This document shows, one piece after another, positions 46,470-59,500 of a stretch of 64,000 bases of DNA. The DNA is from Biomphalaria glabrata (lineage: Eukaryota > Mollusca > Gastropoda > Planorbidae): positions 12,558,645 through 12,622,644 of the forward strand of contig NC_074720.1 in assembly GCF_947242115.1 (NCBI RefSeq). The letters run 5' to 3'. The translations under genes and the position numbers were made by a program. Under the pieces are notes generated by a model that saw nothing but the letters and a program-made list of their open reading frames with translations, did not search any database and was not told the DNA's origin. The first letter of the stretch is position 1, and the number at the start of each line of letters is the position of its first letter.

Positions 46470-46590
46470 TTTTCCGTGCTGCCTTTAGGCGCTCAGTAAA
46501 CACAACTCTGCCAGAGTCGGGTGTCGAACCTCGAGCCCCCTTCTAGGTAGCCAAGCCAAGCGCACTTAGCCTCTCAACCACGCTTCCCAC
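46470..46590 (-). repeat. tRNA-derived SINE, third type
   Basis: Minus strand: GGAAGCGTGGTTGAGAGGCT, then GAGGTTCGACACCCG as B box, then TTTACTGAGCGCC. Promoter boxes are recognisable, but the family is not one I can name. Confidence 0.65.
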
Positions 46591-47087
46591 AAAAGATCTT
46601 CCCAGATGAAGAAAACTTAAGAAACGAGTTTGGTGGAGAGGTTCCGCATGCTGTACTAAAGTTATCTTTAACTGTTAATGAAAAAAATCCCCCCCTTCCT
46701 GTAGGTAGAATCCCCTATTCTTTATAGTAAATAATATCTTACGTAGGCTGTTGTTTTAATATTGGTACATTTTTATGAAAAAAAAAGAAGAAGCCTAGTT
46801 ACATATTTAATTAAAAAACAACTAAACAACGCTTTGCTAATAATAATAGCAGCTGCACCTAAATTAGCAGGTAACAAAATATGAAAACTGGTTTTCGATA
46901 GTTTTTCTTGTTTTTTATATAGGCCTAGATTATAAACGTGGAAGACGGAAGGAAGATGGACACACCAAATAATAGCACCATAGAGATATTTATGTTGTAC
47001 GTTGTACATAAAACACTGAGCCATAATCTTCAAATACAAAAACAAAATAAATAAAATACTCTGAAAGACACAAAAATAAAGGCACAT

Positions 47088-47300
47088 TCCTCGTCCCATA
47101 TGCTAGGACAAATTTGTACAAATACTCCTTCTTCCCTAGTGCTATTAGAGCATGGAATGGGTTGCCTGAGCTAGCCAGGAAAACCAGTGACTTGGCAGAA
47201 TTTGGTTAACATTGGTTAATATGCATGACTAAATGCATGACGCGTAGGACGTAATCATCTTCTTTTTGAAGTAACGTCTGTATTATATAAGATAAGATAT
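47088..47300 (+). mobile_element. 3' tail of the CR1/Jockey-like LINE
   Basis: Close match to the last 200 bp of the LINE at 42007, from TCGTCCCATATGCTAGGACA through ATGCATGACTAA to the GATAAGATA tail. It lies just upstream of the RPS10 promoter region. Confidence 0.88.
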
Positions 47301-47427
47301 GTCTATGAATAGCTATATATAGCACCTTCTCCTCCTTTTCAAGGGCCTCTTAAAAAGTTAAAATATATACGTCAGTGGTCTTGGCGCATACCGGAACTCT
47401 TCTTTCAAATACACAAATATCCGGTTT

Positions 47428-47458
47428 TCCTTTTCTATATTTGTCGCTTGGACGAAGG
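47428..47458 (+). promoter_or_regulatory. Predicted non-coding first exon of RPS10 with a TOP-like pyrimidine tract
   Basis: TTTTCCTTTTCT precedes TATTTGTCGCTTGGACGAAGG and the donor GTAGGT at 47459; the coding exon has an acceptor TTTTCAG at 47782. A pyrimidine-rich start is typical of ribosomal-protein mRNAs (5' TOP). The exact start site is a guess. Confidence 0.55.
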
Positions 47459-47789
47459 GTAGGTTGAAAAATAACTCGAATTAAAATCTGTTTACATCTG
47501 TACTTTAACAATATTTAATTGATAATTATAAACATGTAATTATAAAATTTACACATCGATACATTTATAAACAATTATTCAATTGATGTGTTTGTTATAA
47601 ATACATTTTTTGCCCCTTCTTAGCAACTAGATCTTGTTTTATTATTCTATACCTAGTATAGAATAGAAGAATAGATCTAAAGAGGCCTAGATTTCAAAAT
47701 ATAAAAAGTATACAAATGCAGATGTTTCTACTTAAATACTTATGATATGTGTAGTCTAACTCAGGATTTGGTATCTTTTCAGCATTAAA

Positions 47790-50699
47790 ATGCTTATTCC
47801 AAAGAAGAATAAAGTTGCCATCTATGAATACCTCTTTAAGGAAGGGGTATTAGTTGCTAAGAAAGATGCATTTGCAGCCAAGCATGGAGAAATTGAAGTC
47901 CCTAATCTTCATGTTATGAAAGCTTTGACAGTAAGTACTATTTTCTGAAGTAAGATCTAGTGTTATTGAAATCTAGTCTTGAAATTATTAAAATTAATTT
48001 AGAGAAACTTAAAATATAAAGCAATTTAATTTTATTTAATGATCTAAAATAGTAAAATCTAATCTTGTTATAAAATTGCTGGGTTCTCTTGATCTACTAA
48101 TGAATAGGCAATACCATCAAAGAAAATACTGGATCTACTTTTAGCTGTGTATGTGGACAGAGATGTGTCTGCGACTGGATTTAGATCTAGAGTAGTCTAG
48201 ACACTTAAATGGCTGCCTGGTCGTGTGGTTTGTGCGCTGGACTGTCGTTCGGATTTATCGATGGTCGAGGGTTCAAATCCTGCCCGCTCCCATCCCCCGT
48301 CGTCCTGAGGGAGGTTTGGACTAGGAAGTAAACTATCTTCAACTCTGAAGGAACATCCGAAACATGTAAAACATTTTTACAACAAATGACTTAACTTAAT
48401 CGTTATTTTGGTTTGAAAGGTTTAAGTACTTTAACTTAAAGTTTAAGCTTAATTTAAGCATAAACATCTTTAATCCTTAGGCCTTAGTGACCTTATCAGC
48501 TTATATATTGAGATAGTAGATCTAGAAGTAGTAGGTTGTTCCTTCTGATAGTGTGATAGCCATTAACCATTTCACCACTAAGCAGTTGTAAGAAACTATC
48601 TACCCCATCCCTAAGAGAAGGGATATAACTCTGTATCAGCTAATTTAAAAGATCGATTTTTTGACTAAATTCACAGAAAAAAACTAATAAAACTTAACAA
48701 AAACCTTCTTTTTATAATAGAAAAAATAGACCTAGGGTTAAGCATCATGTTTGAAGGCCTACAGAGCTCAAAAACATTAAAATATCAAGTCATATTTAGT
48801 TGCCTTCCAATCTCCCGTTTCACTAGATCTAACATATTCAATACTGGATCTAGCATCAATTTTTTATTTATTTTCACTACTATCGGTCTTAAATGGTTCT
48901 AAAACACCCCAATCATTATATCCTTATTCTACAGCTTAAACATTAATATTCCCATTAAAATCTTATTCTATTAAAGCCTAAACATAAGCCTAAATATGTT
49001 CCATTTTGAAGGCTAGCAAAAAAAAAACACGTAATTTTCAAAAAATCGTAAAAATCCAATCTAACATGCTGCAGAGTCAAAATAAGCACCTAAAAATAGC
49101 ATCACTATCGCTCTTCTAGGTCAGAGTTAGTAAAGGTATAAAACTAGCAGTGCGTGCGTAAACAAAACAACCCAAAATCAGCGACTCTAGTTGTCAACCA
49201 GTAGAGGCGACTCCCGGCGACTCTAGTTGTCAAAGGGTTAAATATGGTCTTTAGATCCAGTGGTAAGGTTTGTTTTACGAATTTTAGGATTTGTCATTTA
49301 TAGATTTTATCCCAGCTCAAAATTCCTAAACTTAAAGCTTGTGGAAAGGCTCGCTGAGACAGTTGTGGGAGGCTGTGTTCAAACTTGGCATCATCATGGT
49401 GAATGTCCAAAGCACATGCCACATATTTATTGACTTTCTATTTTTGCATATATTACGTAAGGGTATAAGCTTTGTACGAGTTTTTTAAGTTACGTTCAAA
49501 GTTTTTATGCTTTTTTTTTTTTCAGAGCTTAAAATCTAAAGGTTTTGTTCGTGAGCAGTTTGCATGGCGCCACTATTATTGGTATTTAACAAATGAAGGT
49601 ATTCAGTACCTTAGAGATTTTCTACACCTACCAGCTGAAATTGTGCCAGCAACACTTAAAAGACAGACACGCACAGAGGCACCAAGGCCAGCTAGACCTA
49701 AAGGTAATAATACACATTGTGAAATAAAGTTTTAAATTTTAACAGCTATTGAAAAAAAAAAGAAATAAGAAATAGTACTGGTATACTCCTACTTCTCTAA
49801 CACAGACTTGAAAAAAAAACAACAATATTCTTTCTTTTATTTGTGTCTGCTTCTTAAATGATTTATTTAGCAATTTAGCCAAATACAACTGTTAAACTTA
49901 AATTTTTTTTCATCTCTTATTATTTGACTTTCAATTTTTCTCAGCTTCTGAAGGTCCTCGTGGTGGTGGTGCTACAGATCGCCAGGAATACCGTAAAGCT
50001 GGACCACGTAAGTATTACTTCTCATACTTCTATTTATCTGTCATTATAAGTTTGGTAGTTATCATTTAATCATTAGGAATGTAACTCAAGCTCTTTTAAA
50101 AAAGCAACCAATAAACTTTCTAACTATTGAGAATATACTTTCTTATTGTTAATCTAGGTATTTTTCACCATGTCTGTTTAGGGTGTCTTAAAATCTTTTT
50201 CAATTTTAGTCATACATCAACTCTACCCTTTTAAGATTTTACATTCCAAGTGGTTTTTTTTTAATTTGATCAAAGCTTTATGTTTCAAAACTTTTTTTTT
50301 TTTTTATAGCTGGAGCAGACAAGAAATCTGAAGTTGGTGCTGGCTCAGAAAAGTTTGAATTTGTAAGTTATGGAACTCTTTAAAAACAAAGTTAAATAAA
50401 ATCTCATTTTTTCTTAAAAAGAAAAAAAAATTTTTTTTTTTAGTAAATAATTGTTTTATTATAAATATAAACATTTAATTGCCTCAGCTTCTATAAATTA
50501 GCACTAAACCTTCATATTATTTTGAAGAGAAATAGACCCACAGAAAATATAATATTATTACTTCTGTGTTTTAGTTAGTTTTGTTAGATATAATATGTTG
50601 ATCTAACTTGTGTTTTACACTTTTTTTTTGTTTCAGAGAGGAGGATTTGGAAGAGGCCGGGGGAGTGGTGGCTTTGGCGGCACACCAGGTGGACAGTAA
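47790..50699 (+). CDS. RPS10: 40S ribosomal protein S10 (eS10), complete
   Basis: Small-subunit ribosomal protein near the beak, at the mRNA entry side. Coding exons: 47790-47930, 49526-49703, 49945-50007, 50310-50362 and 50637-50699, all GT/AG and in phase, giving 165 residues, the same as human RPS10. The N-terminal S10/plectin winged-helix domain (residues 1-97) holds [17 protein letters not shown] and [20 protein letters not shown]. The C-terminus is a glycine-arginine tail ([10 protein letters not shown]) whose arginines are methylated by PRMT5 in mammals. A non-coding exon at about 47428-47458 precedes it. AATAAA lies at 50753. Intron 1 carries a SINE. There is no sign that it is a retrocopy. 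Confidence 0.98.
48211..48383 (+). repeat. tRNA-derived SINE, family 2, best copy
   Basis: GGCTGCCTGGTCGTGTGGTT with GCGCTGGACTGTCG as the A-box region, B box GGGTTCAAATCC at 48270, then CCCGTCGTCCTGAGGGAGG and the tail TCTGAAGGAACATCCG. Other copies are at 26281, 28685 and 63925. Confidence 0.88.
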
Positions 50700-50752
50700 T
50701 AAACTAACTGTTTGGGCGACAAATGGAGATATGTATGGTTGTTAGTTGATGG

Positions 50753-50758
50753 AATAAA
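50753..50758 (+). promoter_or_regulatory. Poly(A) signal of RPS10
   Basis: AATAAA, 54 nt after the stop codon. Confidence 0.8.
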
Positions 50759-50859
50759 TCATTACCCAATCGAAATTCGTTTTAAGTTATTATTTCTGTA
50801 TCTCCAGAATGTTAAATCTTTCAGAACATGTTTTATTGAATTGCGCAGCACCCATCATA

Positions 50860-52020
50860 CTTTGGTGGAAAGCGATAACATTTAGGAGCTTAGAGCCATC
50901 TCTGCTGACTAGATCGAAATGCCTTATTCAAAGATGATGAGGCATCCATTATTTTCTGCGCTTTTTATGCTGTTAAAGAAGAGAGAATATGTCAATATTG
51001 GATCTTCCTGACTGAAATCCACATTTGGATAATGTACTGGATAAACCCAAGTTTTTGTAGCCTGCCTAGTGTCACTAGGGCAAATACTTCACTTACAACA
51101 CTTAGGAGGTAAATTCCCGTGTTTGTAATCATTTCTACATCTCTTTCCATAAGTGTTTCCTAGTGCCCTCTTTTGGAATAGTATTTTCATTGCCATCCCA
51201 CCACCTGTTGAACAAATCCTCTAGGGTGTTATCTCCAGATTGCAAACTTGAATATTGCCAGATTATGGGTGAAGACAATGATCAGAACCACCTTCACTAT
51301 TCATGGATGATGCAGCAGTAGTGGCACACACAGATGACTTGCAGTCATTACAGCTTCTCTCAGGTCTTCAAATACCAGTAGTATGGGCTAACTGATAGCA
51401 CTATAAAAAGAAACCTGATGGGGTCACCTAATATACCTCCATCCTTGATAAAACTAAAAGCCATACTTGAATTCTGCTACATGGGAACCACAATTCAAGT
51501 CGACCTGTCCCTAGAAGAGATTTTAAAAAACGTAGGAAAGGCTGTGTCGACATAGCAAGAAAAAGCAATAATGACATACTTGCTCGAACAGGTCTTCTCA
51601 GCTTCTTTACAATCCTCAGACCACACTTCTTGTGCTGAATTGGTGGACAATTGTACAGGTATCCAAATATTCCTCCTTTATCATCGACTCTTGCTCAAGA
51701 AAAACTAGACTTCCTCATTTTGGGAATGTGGATGTAATCAAACTGAACCTAATCAGTTGGCATTGATGATTGCTACTGGGAAAACAGAGCCCTAGACCAC
51801 ACTACTTGGAGAGAGAGATGTTTACCCACTAAGATATGGACAGCCAAGTAGCATTGGCCTCAGCTTAGGAAGAAAAGCATGCCAAATGAAAAATGTCTGG
51901 CTCCTATATTACCAAAGAAATGCCACCTTAACCTGCAATATATGTGGATGGGAATGTCTTGAGAATATGGCCATATGAGATGAACCATAGTCACTCTATG
52001 ACTGAAGGAGGCCAACAACA
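50860..52020 (+). mobile_element. Decayed LINE reverse-transcriptase copy
   Basis: Broken frames keep FMDDAAVVAHTDDLQSL near 51305 (the (Y/F)xDD box and downstream residues of RT) and a stretch near 51470 like FxYxGTTI...LSLEEI. It is old, with no long frame left. The upstream part (50860-51200) is not clearly assignable. Confidence 0.65.
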
Positions 52021-52722
52021 TTAATATATTGTAATTGTATATCTTTATTATTATTTGAGAAAATTTGGCTTAACATAACACATTGAAATTAAGCTGCTTT
52101 TTACAACAAAAATCATACCATACTTTTTATTTAAGCTGTATCTTTCTCTTTTACTCTTGTAGTAAAAATGAAAAATTCAGTGTTCAAATTATTAGTGTAC
52201 TACCGGTATCTTCTAACGAAATGAATAATCCACTATTTTGCAGTCTAGTTGTTGGTGAGACAGTAGGAAATGTTGTTGGATGTTCAATATTAGTTTTAGA
52301 GAGTTGCAATATTTATTAAGTTGTACCTGTATCTCAATTCATGCACACACTGGCATGGTCCTAATGATACACTGTAGAAATGCAACGATTAGGGTTTTAA
52401 ATTATTAATAATCCAATAGTTGTGGCAAAATATGTAGGTCGCAGGTGGGGCTGCGCAGCCACCGGAAGTACTGCATTCCTCACTAATCTTCGAAGTCAAA
52501 AGACAAGCCTTATTATTGATTCAATGATTAACAATTTAAGCATTCAATCACTTATAGAAAGTTTTATTGTCGCTTACCTACCGGTTACTTCAAAATAATG
52601 GACTGAGAACAATGACACCACTACCTTCATCGTTTTCCTTTAATAGTCTTCCAAAAGTTTTTTTGCTAGATGTTTTTATTCTTGAAATTAAAAAAAAAAT
52701 GTTTTTTTCTCTTCTACTACGG
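52021..52722. other. Intergenic, nothing recognised
   Basis: A 78-codon chance frame at 52083 has no recognisable features. No repeat ends seen. Confidence 0.4.
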
Positions 52723-53456
52723 CAGTGATGCCCAACCTAATTCGACCTGCGGGACATTTAAATTTCCGACACTCGTGTCGCGGGCCACATGAACGAAAAC
52801 GTAGGCCTATAAAAACGATAGACTTGAAACCCGTAGATCCAGTGCTTAATTAATTAATGGTATATTTGAAATGTATATTTTTTCCCCGCCTCAGCTTCAT
52901 TTCTCTACTTAAAATATCAGCAACATTGGGCTTCATCTCTGTACTTAGATTATGTGCTAGTTTTACAACCGAGTCATTTTCCTGTCTCTTTTTTTTGGTA
53001 AAATATTCCCATCAATCCTCCAATTTCTAGGCTTAGTTTAACAACCTTTCATTCGCAGAACAAACCAAGAATGCCGTCATATTTGTTTTATAATGTCGTT
53101 TATATGTTGTTTTTTTTTTTTAAATAGCCACACTTTCTCAATAAAACAAATATGTTGGCCTATTATCATGTTCCACAAAAAAAAAGTAAAGAACCGTGTC
53201 ACTTTACTTGGTTGAAAACGTACATTCTACACTCAGATATCTCTTTCATAAACGCACAAATGCTAAATGTCATGGTACCAATCAATCAGGAGAAAAATTG
53301 AGGGCTCTAAGCCCCTAACGTAAGTACAGATACATTTTTGCACATTCTAATTCTTTTTTTTTTGGGGGGGGGGGGGGGAAGGGGGGATTTCTACACTTTG
53401 TGCCTACATTTCAGTGGGCCGGATCTGGCCCTCGGACCGTACTTTGGGCATCACTG
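52723..53456. mobile_element. hAT-type MITE (family with 984-1464)
   Basis: Ends CAGTGATGCCCAA and TTTGGGCATCACTG, flanked by a perfect 8-bp duplication TACTACGG (52715-52722 and 53457-53464). Its left part GGCCACATGAACGAAAA is the reverse complement of the right part of 984-1464. 734 bp, non-coding. Confidence 0.92.
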
Positions 53457-53464
53457 TACTACGG

Positions 53465-54100
53465 TATTTAAACAAAAGTTTTACTAATATCTACACAACA
53501 TGACCAAAGTTTGTTTTATGGATGCCATCAAGGCAAATGTTAGGATGGCTGAGGGAACCAAATGTTGTGGGCAAGAAATTCATCACTTTCTTTGATCGCA
53601 GTTTCTGTGCTAACTGCTTAAACTTAGTATTTGTTTGTCAAATCAACTGAGACTATGAGGACACTGTCCTACTTAACTCCCCCCCCCCCCTTTCATGAAA
53701 ACCAGTCGAGTACTGGTACGTAGTACTCGGTATATACGTTTGACCTTTGGTGGACACATTGAATCACTTGTTTGTAATAAATAATATGTTTGTTGAATAC
53801 GTTCTCTCCTAGGTTTGTTCATTCACTAACATTTTACTAATTATTATTATCGGTGACTGGAAGTCACGTCTACTTGGAAATAAAAAAATACTGCACTTCA
53901 ACTAGGTCGATGTTTCCAACATTTAAATTCAATCTAGAACAACGAAACAGCAAAGAATCTACCGTTACCGTATATGTCTATAATATGATCAAGCTCTTTA
54001 AAAAAAAATCATAGTATCCAATGACGCATCCCACTTAACTATATAATCGAAATCTTGCGATGAGGAAATAGGATCTTGTACATCGGGGGTAAAAAACGCT
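53465..54100. other. Intergenic, nothing recognised
   Basis: Mixed sequence without supported coding or repeat ends. Confidence 0.35.
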
Positions 54101-54640
54101 TTAGTTTACAAAATAGAGATTGATTCTATAGCATAGGCATAGGTCTGACTGTAGATCTATAATTCTAGATTTAGTCTATATAGATCTATGGACAGTCACT
54201 ATATTAATATAATCAATAATGACTCTTGTGTTAGAATCTACGTTTAGAGATTTTTTTTACCGATATAACGGGTATCTAGATCTAGATTATTCTAGATCTA
54301 TAATAATTTTAAAATTAAATACTAGATTAACTAGATATTTTTAGATCTAGACTAGAAATTAGATGAGTACAATCTAGATCTAGAATCTACACTCTAGATT
54401 TAGTTATAAAAAATAAATAGTATATTCATAATATAATACTAGTTACTAGAGTCTATATATATTATAATTATATAATAAAATAAATTATAATAATATAATA
54501 ATTTATAATTACTTAGAATAGTTAGAATAATCATAATCATTTAATGTCATAATATATTAAATATTTAATATAGAGTCTAATTTAAAATAAACAATCTAGA
54601 TCTAAATATTCATTATTATTTCTAACTGTTAGTGTTACTT
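54101..54640. other. AT-rich tract packed with CTAGATCTAGA-like words
   Basis: TCTAGATCTA, AGATCTAGA and CTAGAT occur every few tens of bases amid ATAATAT-rich DNA. No frame, no tandem period. See findings. Confidence 0.7.
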
Positions 54641-54959
54641 ACTCACTTAGACTTAGGACTTAGACTTACATATCAGTATCCCTCTCTTATTTTCTGGTCC
54701 TCATAACTTGTTTAATTGTTATACTATAAGTGACATTACTTCAAAGTCTCAGACATAATCATATCAGATGAAACAGATGATCATCATGATTTTAATATTT
54801 ATAATTAAGTTAGATCTCAATCTATTCTATATTATATAGGTCTAAAAAAAATATAGTCACTTTGATAAGATTAGAATCCTAAAAATAAGAATCTAGATCA
54901 AAGGCTCCTAGTTTTTCAGGTCAATTATTTGGCAGCTGTCTATCCACACATATGATGAT

Positions 54960-55830
54960 GTCTAATCTAGGCCTAAGGCGACCAGACATCCAGACTTAGG
55001 TGGGGCAGTCCCACTTTAGATCATGTCACCCTTTTCATAAAATGTCAGGGCGAAATGCCCAATGTCCTGTTTTTGTCAAAAAAGTCGATCAGTGTCACAC
55101 TTTTATTTTGAAATGTTTTTTAATCTTTTGACTAATAACTTAAAATACCACCTAAGGGGTTTCCTTCTTGATCCTTATTTCGTATTCCCTACTTCGCAGG
55201 ATCCTGTGTTAGAGGCATGGGTAGTGCTTTTACTTTGCAGCATCTTGCCTTCTCAGAAACTGTCGTCAGCATGTTTCTCGCTGATTCTATGACAGGGTTT
55301 GAAATATCAGAGACAAAACCTACAGGCAATGTTTCCATTTTTTATAGAAGGCAAGAGGAATCAACAACAGTGGAGTGCGATATGAGAAATGTTGGTAACA
55401 GTTTTCTGTCGCACTTGTGGATAAAACTAAACCTCTGAATACCATTAAGGTACTTCTCCAACATTTCCATATTTGTTTAATAGTTGAACTCACAGTCGTT
55501 ATGGTACTTTTGCCTATCATACACTTTTCAGTAATAACAGTTTTGGATCAATGGACTACACATTGAAATTGCTTACAAATGTATGACCCAAAATACGCAT
55601 GTGCAAGAACCAAATGTGAAGGAATCATTACTAAAGGTTTGGCCCTTATAAAATGAACAAAGTAAAGATGAATCTAAGTTTTTGACATTTTCATGGATGC
55701 TTGGAGCCCACAATAAAATAAAGTTGGTGGTTACATCTGAAGCCTTAGGTGGATATACTACTTAAAAATATTCCATCATAGTCAAAAGCTTATTTAAAAA
55801 CTTGTGTGCTGAATTGTGGCTGCATTTTGT
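54960..55830. other. Repeat-like region of unknown class
   Basis: Two overlapping short frames (55062-55438) and phrases such as GCATGGGTAGTGCTTTTACT and GGATGCTTGGAGCCCACA give the feel of a decayed transposon coding region, but I cannot match it to a family. Confidence 0.35.
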
Positions 55831-55839
55831 ACACAACTT

Positions 55840-56130
55840 CTTCTTCGTTCTCATTTTACATGTCGGAGAGTTCAGATCAGTAACCTATATCTGAGTTAAA
55901 CCTTGCAGCTCTCTGTATAGTTTTTGTTCGATAGGAGGGCTTTGGAGCCACACTCTTGTTCAGGCCTCTTGGTATAGTATGCAGCTTTAAAGGACATGTT
56001 CAACATTCTCTGGTGATGCTCCACAAGGGCAGGTTTCGATCGTCCCAGCTTAAAGCTTCCGGAACATATGTTGTCTTATTCTGTTGTGTCCGGTTCTGAG
56101 TCCAGTTTCAGAGAGAGTAGGGGCTTATCG
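55840..56130 (-). mobile_element. LINE 3' fragment (RNase H end, Jockey/I-type)
   Basis: On the minus strand the frames give GHNRIRQHMFRKLKLG, then a degraded HHQRMLNMSFK and KALLSNKNYTE. This follows the pattern of a zinc knuckle and tail after the reverse transcriptase of I/Jockey-type LINEs (a HxxxRKLKLG line, then EHVLQRC). Old and truncated. Confidence 0.6.
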
Positions 56131-56509
56131 ATATGTTAACCCTTTCAAATGGCTTAGAAAAAATTTTTAGAAAGCCTGGAATTATTAAATCATTGTGTGT
56201 GTGAAAAAAATTTGAGCCTGTTCCTTTTACGTTTAATGATCCACATGTGTCCTGCTTTCGCTCCCCAAATATCTGGTCATCTTATGTAGGCTGCCAGTTC
56301 GATCTTATCCTTAAGCCTTAACCCATTAAAAAACGGATCAATAAGAATAATTTAATATTTAAAATTTTTTTCACTTATTTTTTTTTAGGATGTAGTCTAC
56401 AGCAAAGAAAATAGATATTACAGACTTATTGTGAACTTTTATTTATTCCTATTACCAAAATGTTGTGTCGAGTGGCCTGAGTTACAACTGATTCTTATTA
56501 TACATTGTT

Positions 56510-59500
56510 ATGATGACATCAAAAGACTTGTAAGTTCATCTACTCTATAGACTTTTTTTTTTCTATGTTTGTATGTTACTTAGAAATATAGTTCTTATCT
56601 TAATTAGAGAGCTTTTTTTTAACAATTCAGAATGTTTTGTTTAACCTTGCCAACTCAAATATCAACCTTTCAATAATTTTATTGACCAATACTTCTAGCT
56701 TAGAGATTAAGAGGCTACAGCTTAAATCATACTTTGAACTACTTTTGTAGCTTGTCTACATGAAAATGTTTGAATGGAATATTAAGTCTATCAATACCGA
56801 TTGATTTATTTGGTTGAAAAATAATTTTAATGTAACTATTTCTAACACAACTTTTATTTCTTTGAAAACAAATACATTTCCCTTTTTTTTGTGCATTTAA
56901 AAAATAATTTTTCCTTATTTAAGTGTGCATGGTAGAAGTTAGTTTTTTAAAGATATTTATTCATTTTGTTCTCTATTAGAAGCAATGTATATTTTATCTT
57001 GAAATTTAACTGATATTTTTTCACTTACTGTAATTTTACTTCATGCATCACTAGTGAGCGCCACAACTATGAATATGGAGATCTAATTGTGACATGTCCA
57101 GTTCATATATCAAAGGGCATTCACAAGAAAGACAATGAACAGATTCTCCAGTACAGCTGTGCTTTGCTCAACTCTGGTGGTGGCATATTGAGAATGAAGA
57201 ATATTGACTGTCACTGTGGCACACAGTCTAAATCTCTTGACATGTGGTGGAGTGGCATGGAATCCAATCTGGCAACAATCCTCTCAGGGGACGACATCTG
57301 CAATTACTTTGATTTTGTGGGTAACTACGATGATGAGTACTTCTATCTCTTTGTCAAATCAGCTGAGCACCTTTGTACAGTGGATTACAATTGCAGGCTT
57401 CCCACAGATACAGCCACCCACTGTGTGACATATAAATCAGCTGTGAAACTCTGTTCAACTCTTGGTAGCAGTAAGTCCCTGTCAGCTTTGCCCCCCATTC
57501 CAACCTCATTTGAATATGGCCAGATAGAGGAAAGCTTAAAGCAAGAGGGCAAGCAGATTCAGTTTAAGTTTCTGACTACAGATAATGAGCTGACAAAAAG
57601 GACATTACCTGAAAAGGTCAGTTTCTATTGCAGCAGATACATTTCTGCTTTTGCCAACCATGAAGGGGGACACATTTATTTTGGGATTGAAGATTCAACT
57701 GCTGCTGTCCTTGGTGAAGAAATGAATGAAAGTGATGAAGCAAGATGTAGTAAGTATTTTTTTTTTTTTTTTTTAATTTTAAATTCTGTAAACATTGATA
57801 ACCATTAATTGTGCAAGATGACCGTAATCAATAACCAAAAATTATAAGACTAATTCACTATAAAAAGTAAATGTTGAGAGTGATGGATATTGGACATTTT
57901 CATTTGTTTTATGAACATCATTTGCACTATCTGTGACATGTAAATGGTTTTAGAAATATTAAATGTTTTTTTTTAATACATTTTCATTGAACTGTTACAA
58001 TTAGTTTTCTTATTTTGTGTAATTTGAATGGAAAAAATAATTTAAAAAAGAAATGAAATGTAAAAATCAATTTGTAAATCAAAACTTAAGCTTTATAAAG
58101 TTCGAGTATAAAGTCTTTCATTTCAGTAGGGAAAGATTATAATTAGTCTAGCACAATGACCAACTACCTTTACACTACTTATAACGTAGAGTAAAAATGC
58201 TGGTCACTAATTAATTCCAAGATCTTATGAAATACAATTAAGATCTTTCCCTTTCCAGCATAATCTTCCATTTTAAAAGTAGCAAACTACATGTTTGCTA
58301 CTAGGCTATATCTTTCAGATTACCAACCAAACACCTGACACACTGTTTGATTATACAGCTACCACATTCCATTTATGAAAAAGTAGAAGTAAACAAATAT
58401 AGTGTATATATATATATATACTTTTTTTTCTCAGCCAACTTGATTCAAGTTAAAATGAAATCAATTATTTGGGGGGACACAAGATTTTCTGCATTGAAAG
58501 GTGTTCACTGGGACATCAAGTTTGTTCCCATATTTCATTGTCCTAATCAGGTAAACACTTTTTTGTCTTAACATTTTAATTTCAGTGATATGATATAGTT
58601 GTTGGCTGTCAAACTAATATTTTAGAGTTAAAGCCTTTAATGCTTTAATACGTTAATATAGACTTGAAAAAGAGTCACTACTTTACTGTTCATCTTACCT
58701 GTAAATTATAGACCTTCTATAATTAAGATTATCTCCTACACATATCTATTTTTTAACATAATTGTGTGTGCCTTTTAATTAGAGGCTTAAATTTTACTAA
58801 GTCATTGGTTTTTCCTCTTTGATTCATGCAACCAGTTCCATACTCTAAGAAACATTATCATTAGACACAAGCTCACATCTTTTAATTTGATAAATTAATT
58901 CTGTGCCATTTTGCATCTCGTGAGACGATCTTTTCCCTTTGCAACTTCTTTGCAAATTAATATGTTATGGACTTTTACTTGAGGATCCCTTTTATAAGAC
59001 ATTATAAAGTTTTATTCTAACATTTTCATTTAGCAAAGAAGGAAGGTCATTGTAGTGTCAGTATGTAAAATGTTTGGTGGAGTCTTCACCAGTTGTCCTG
59101 AGTCCTATATGATCACCAAAGTGCTGCAGTCAGACAGTCATTATCCTAAATATGGAATCAGAAGACTGGAGTTTGATGAGTGGAAAGCTGAGCTTTTAAA
59201 CCAAAGTAGAGGTTTGTTTGTATGTGTTATTTGTGATATATTGTGATTTTAAAAATTCAAATTTTGACAAACAATATAACATTATCTGTCTATAAGATTA
59301 AGTAATATAGTATTATAAGATACAATATTACTCTCAATTTCTTGGCTATTACTACACTCAACCTTGTTTAGCATGTCTTTGCAGGACTGATTCTGTTTGC
59401 TTGATATATAGTAGCATAGCAAAAACAGTATTAAGGTCAAAACAATTACTATTATTGGATCTTATCATGAAGTAAGAACAGTTTCAAAGTAACTGAGACT

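Noticed and set aside
57204-57428. Second frame overlapping the large Schlafen exon
   Set aside because: Shadow of the real frame, no family resemblance.
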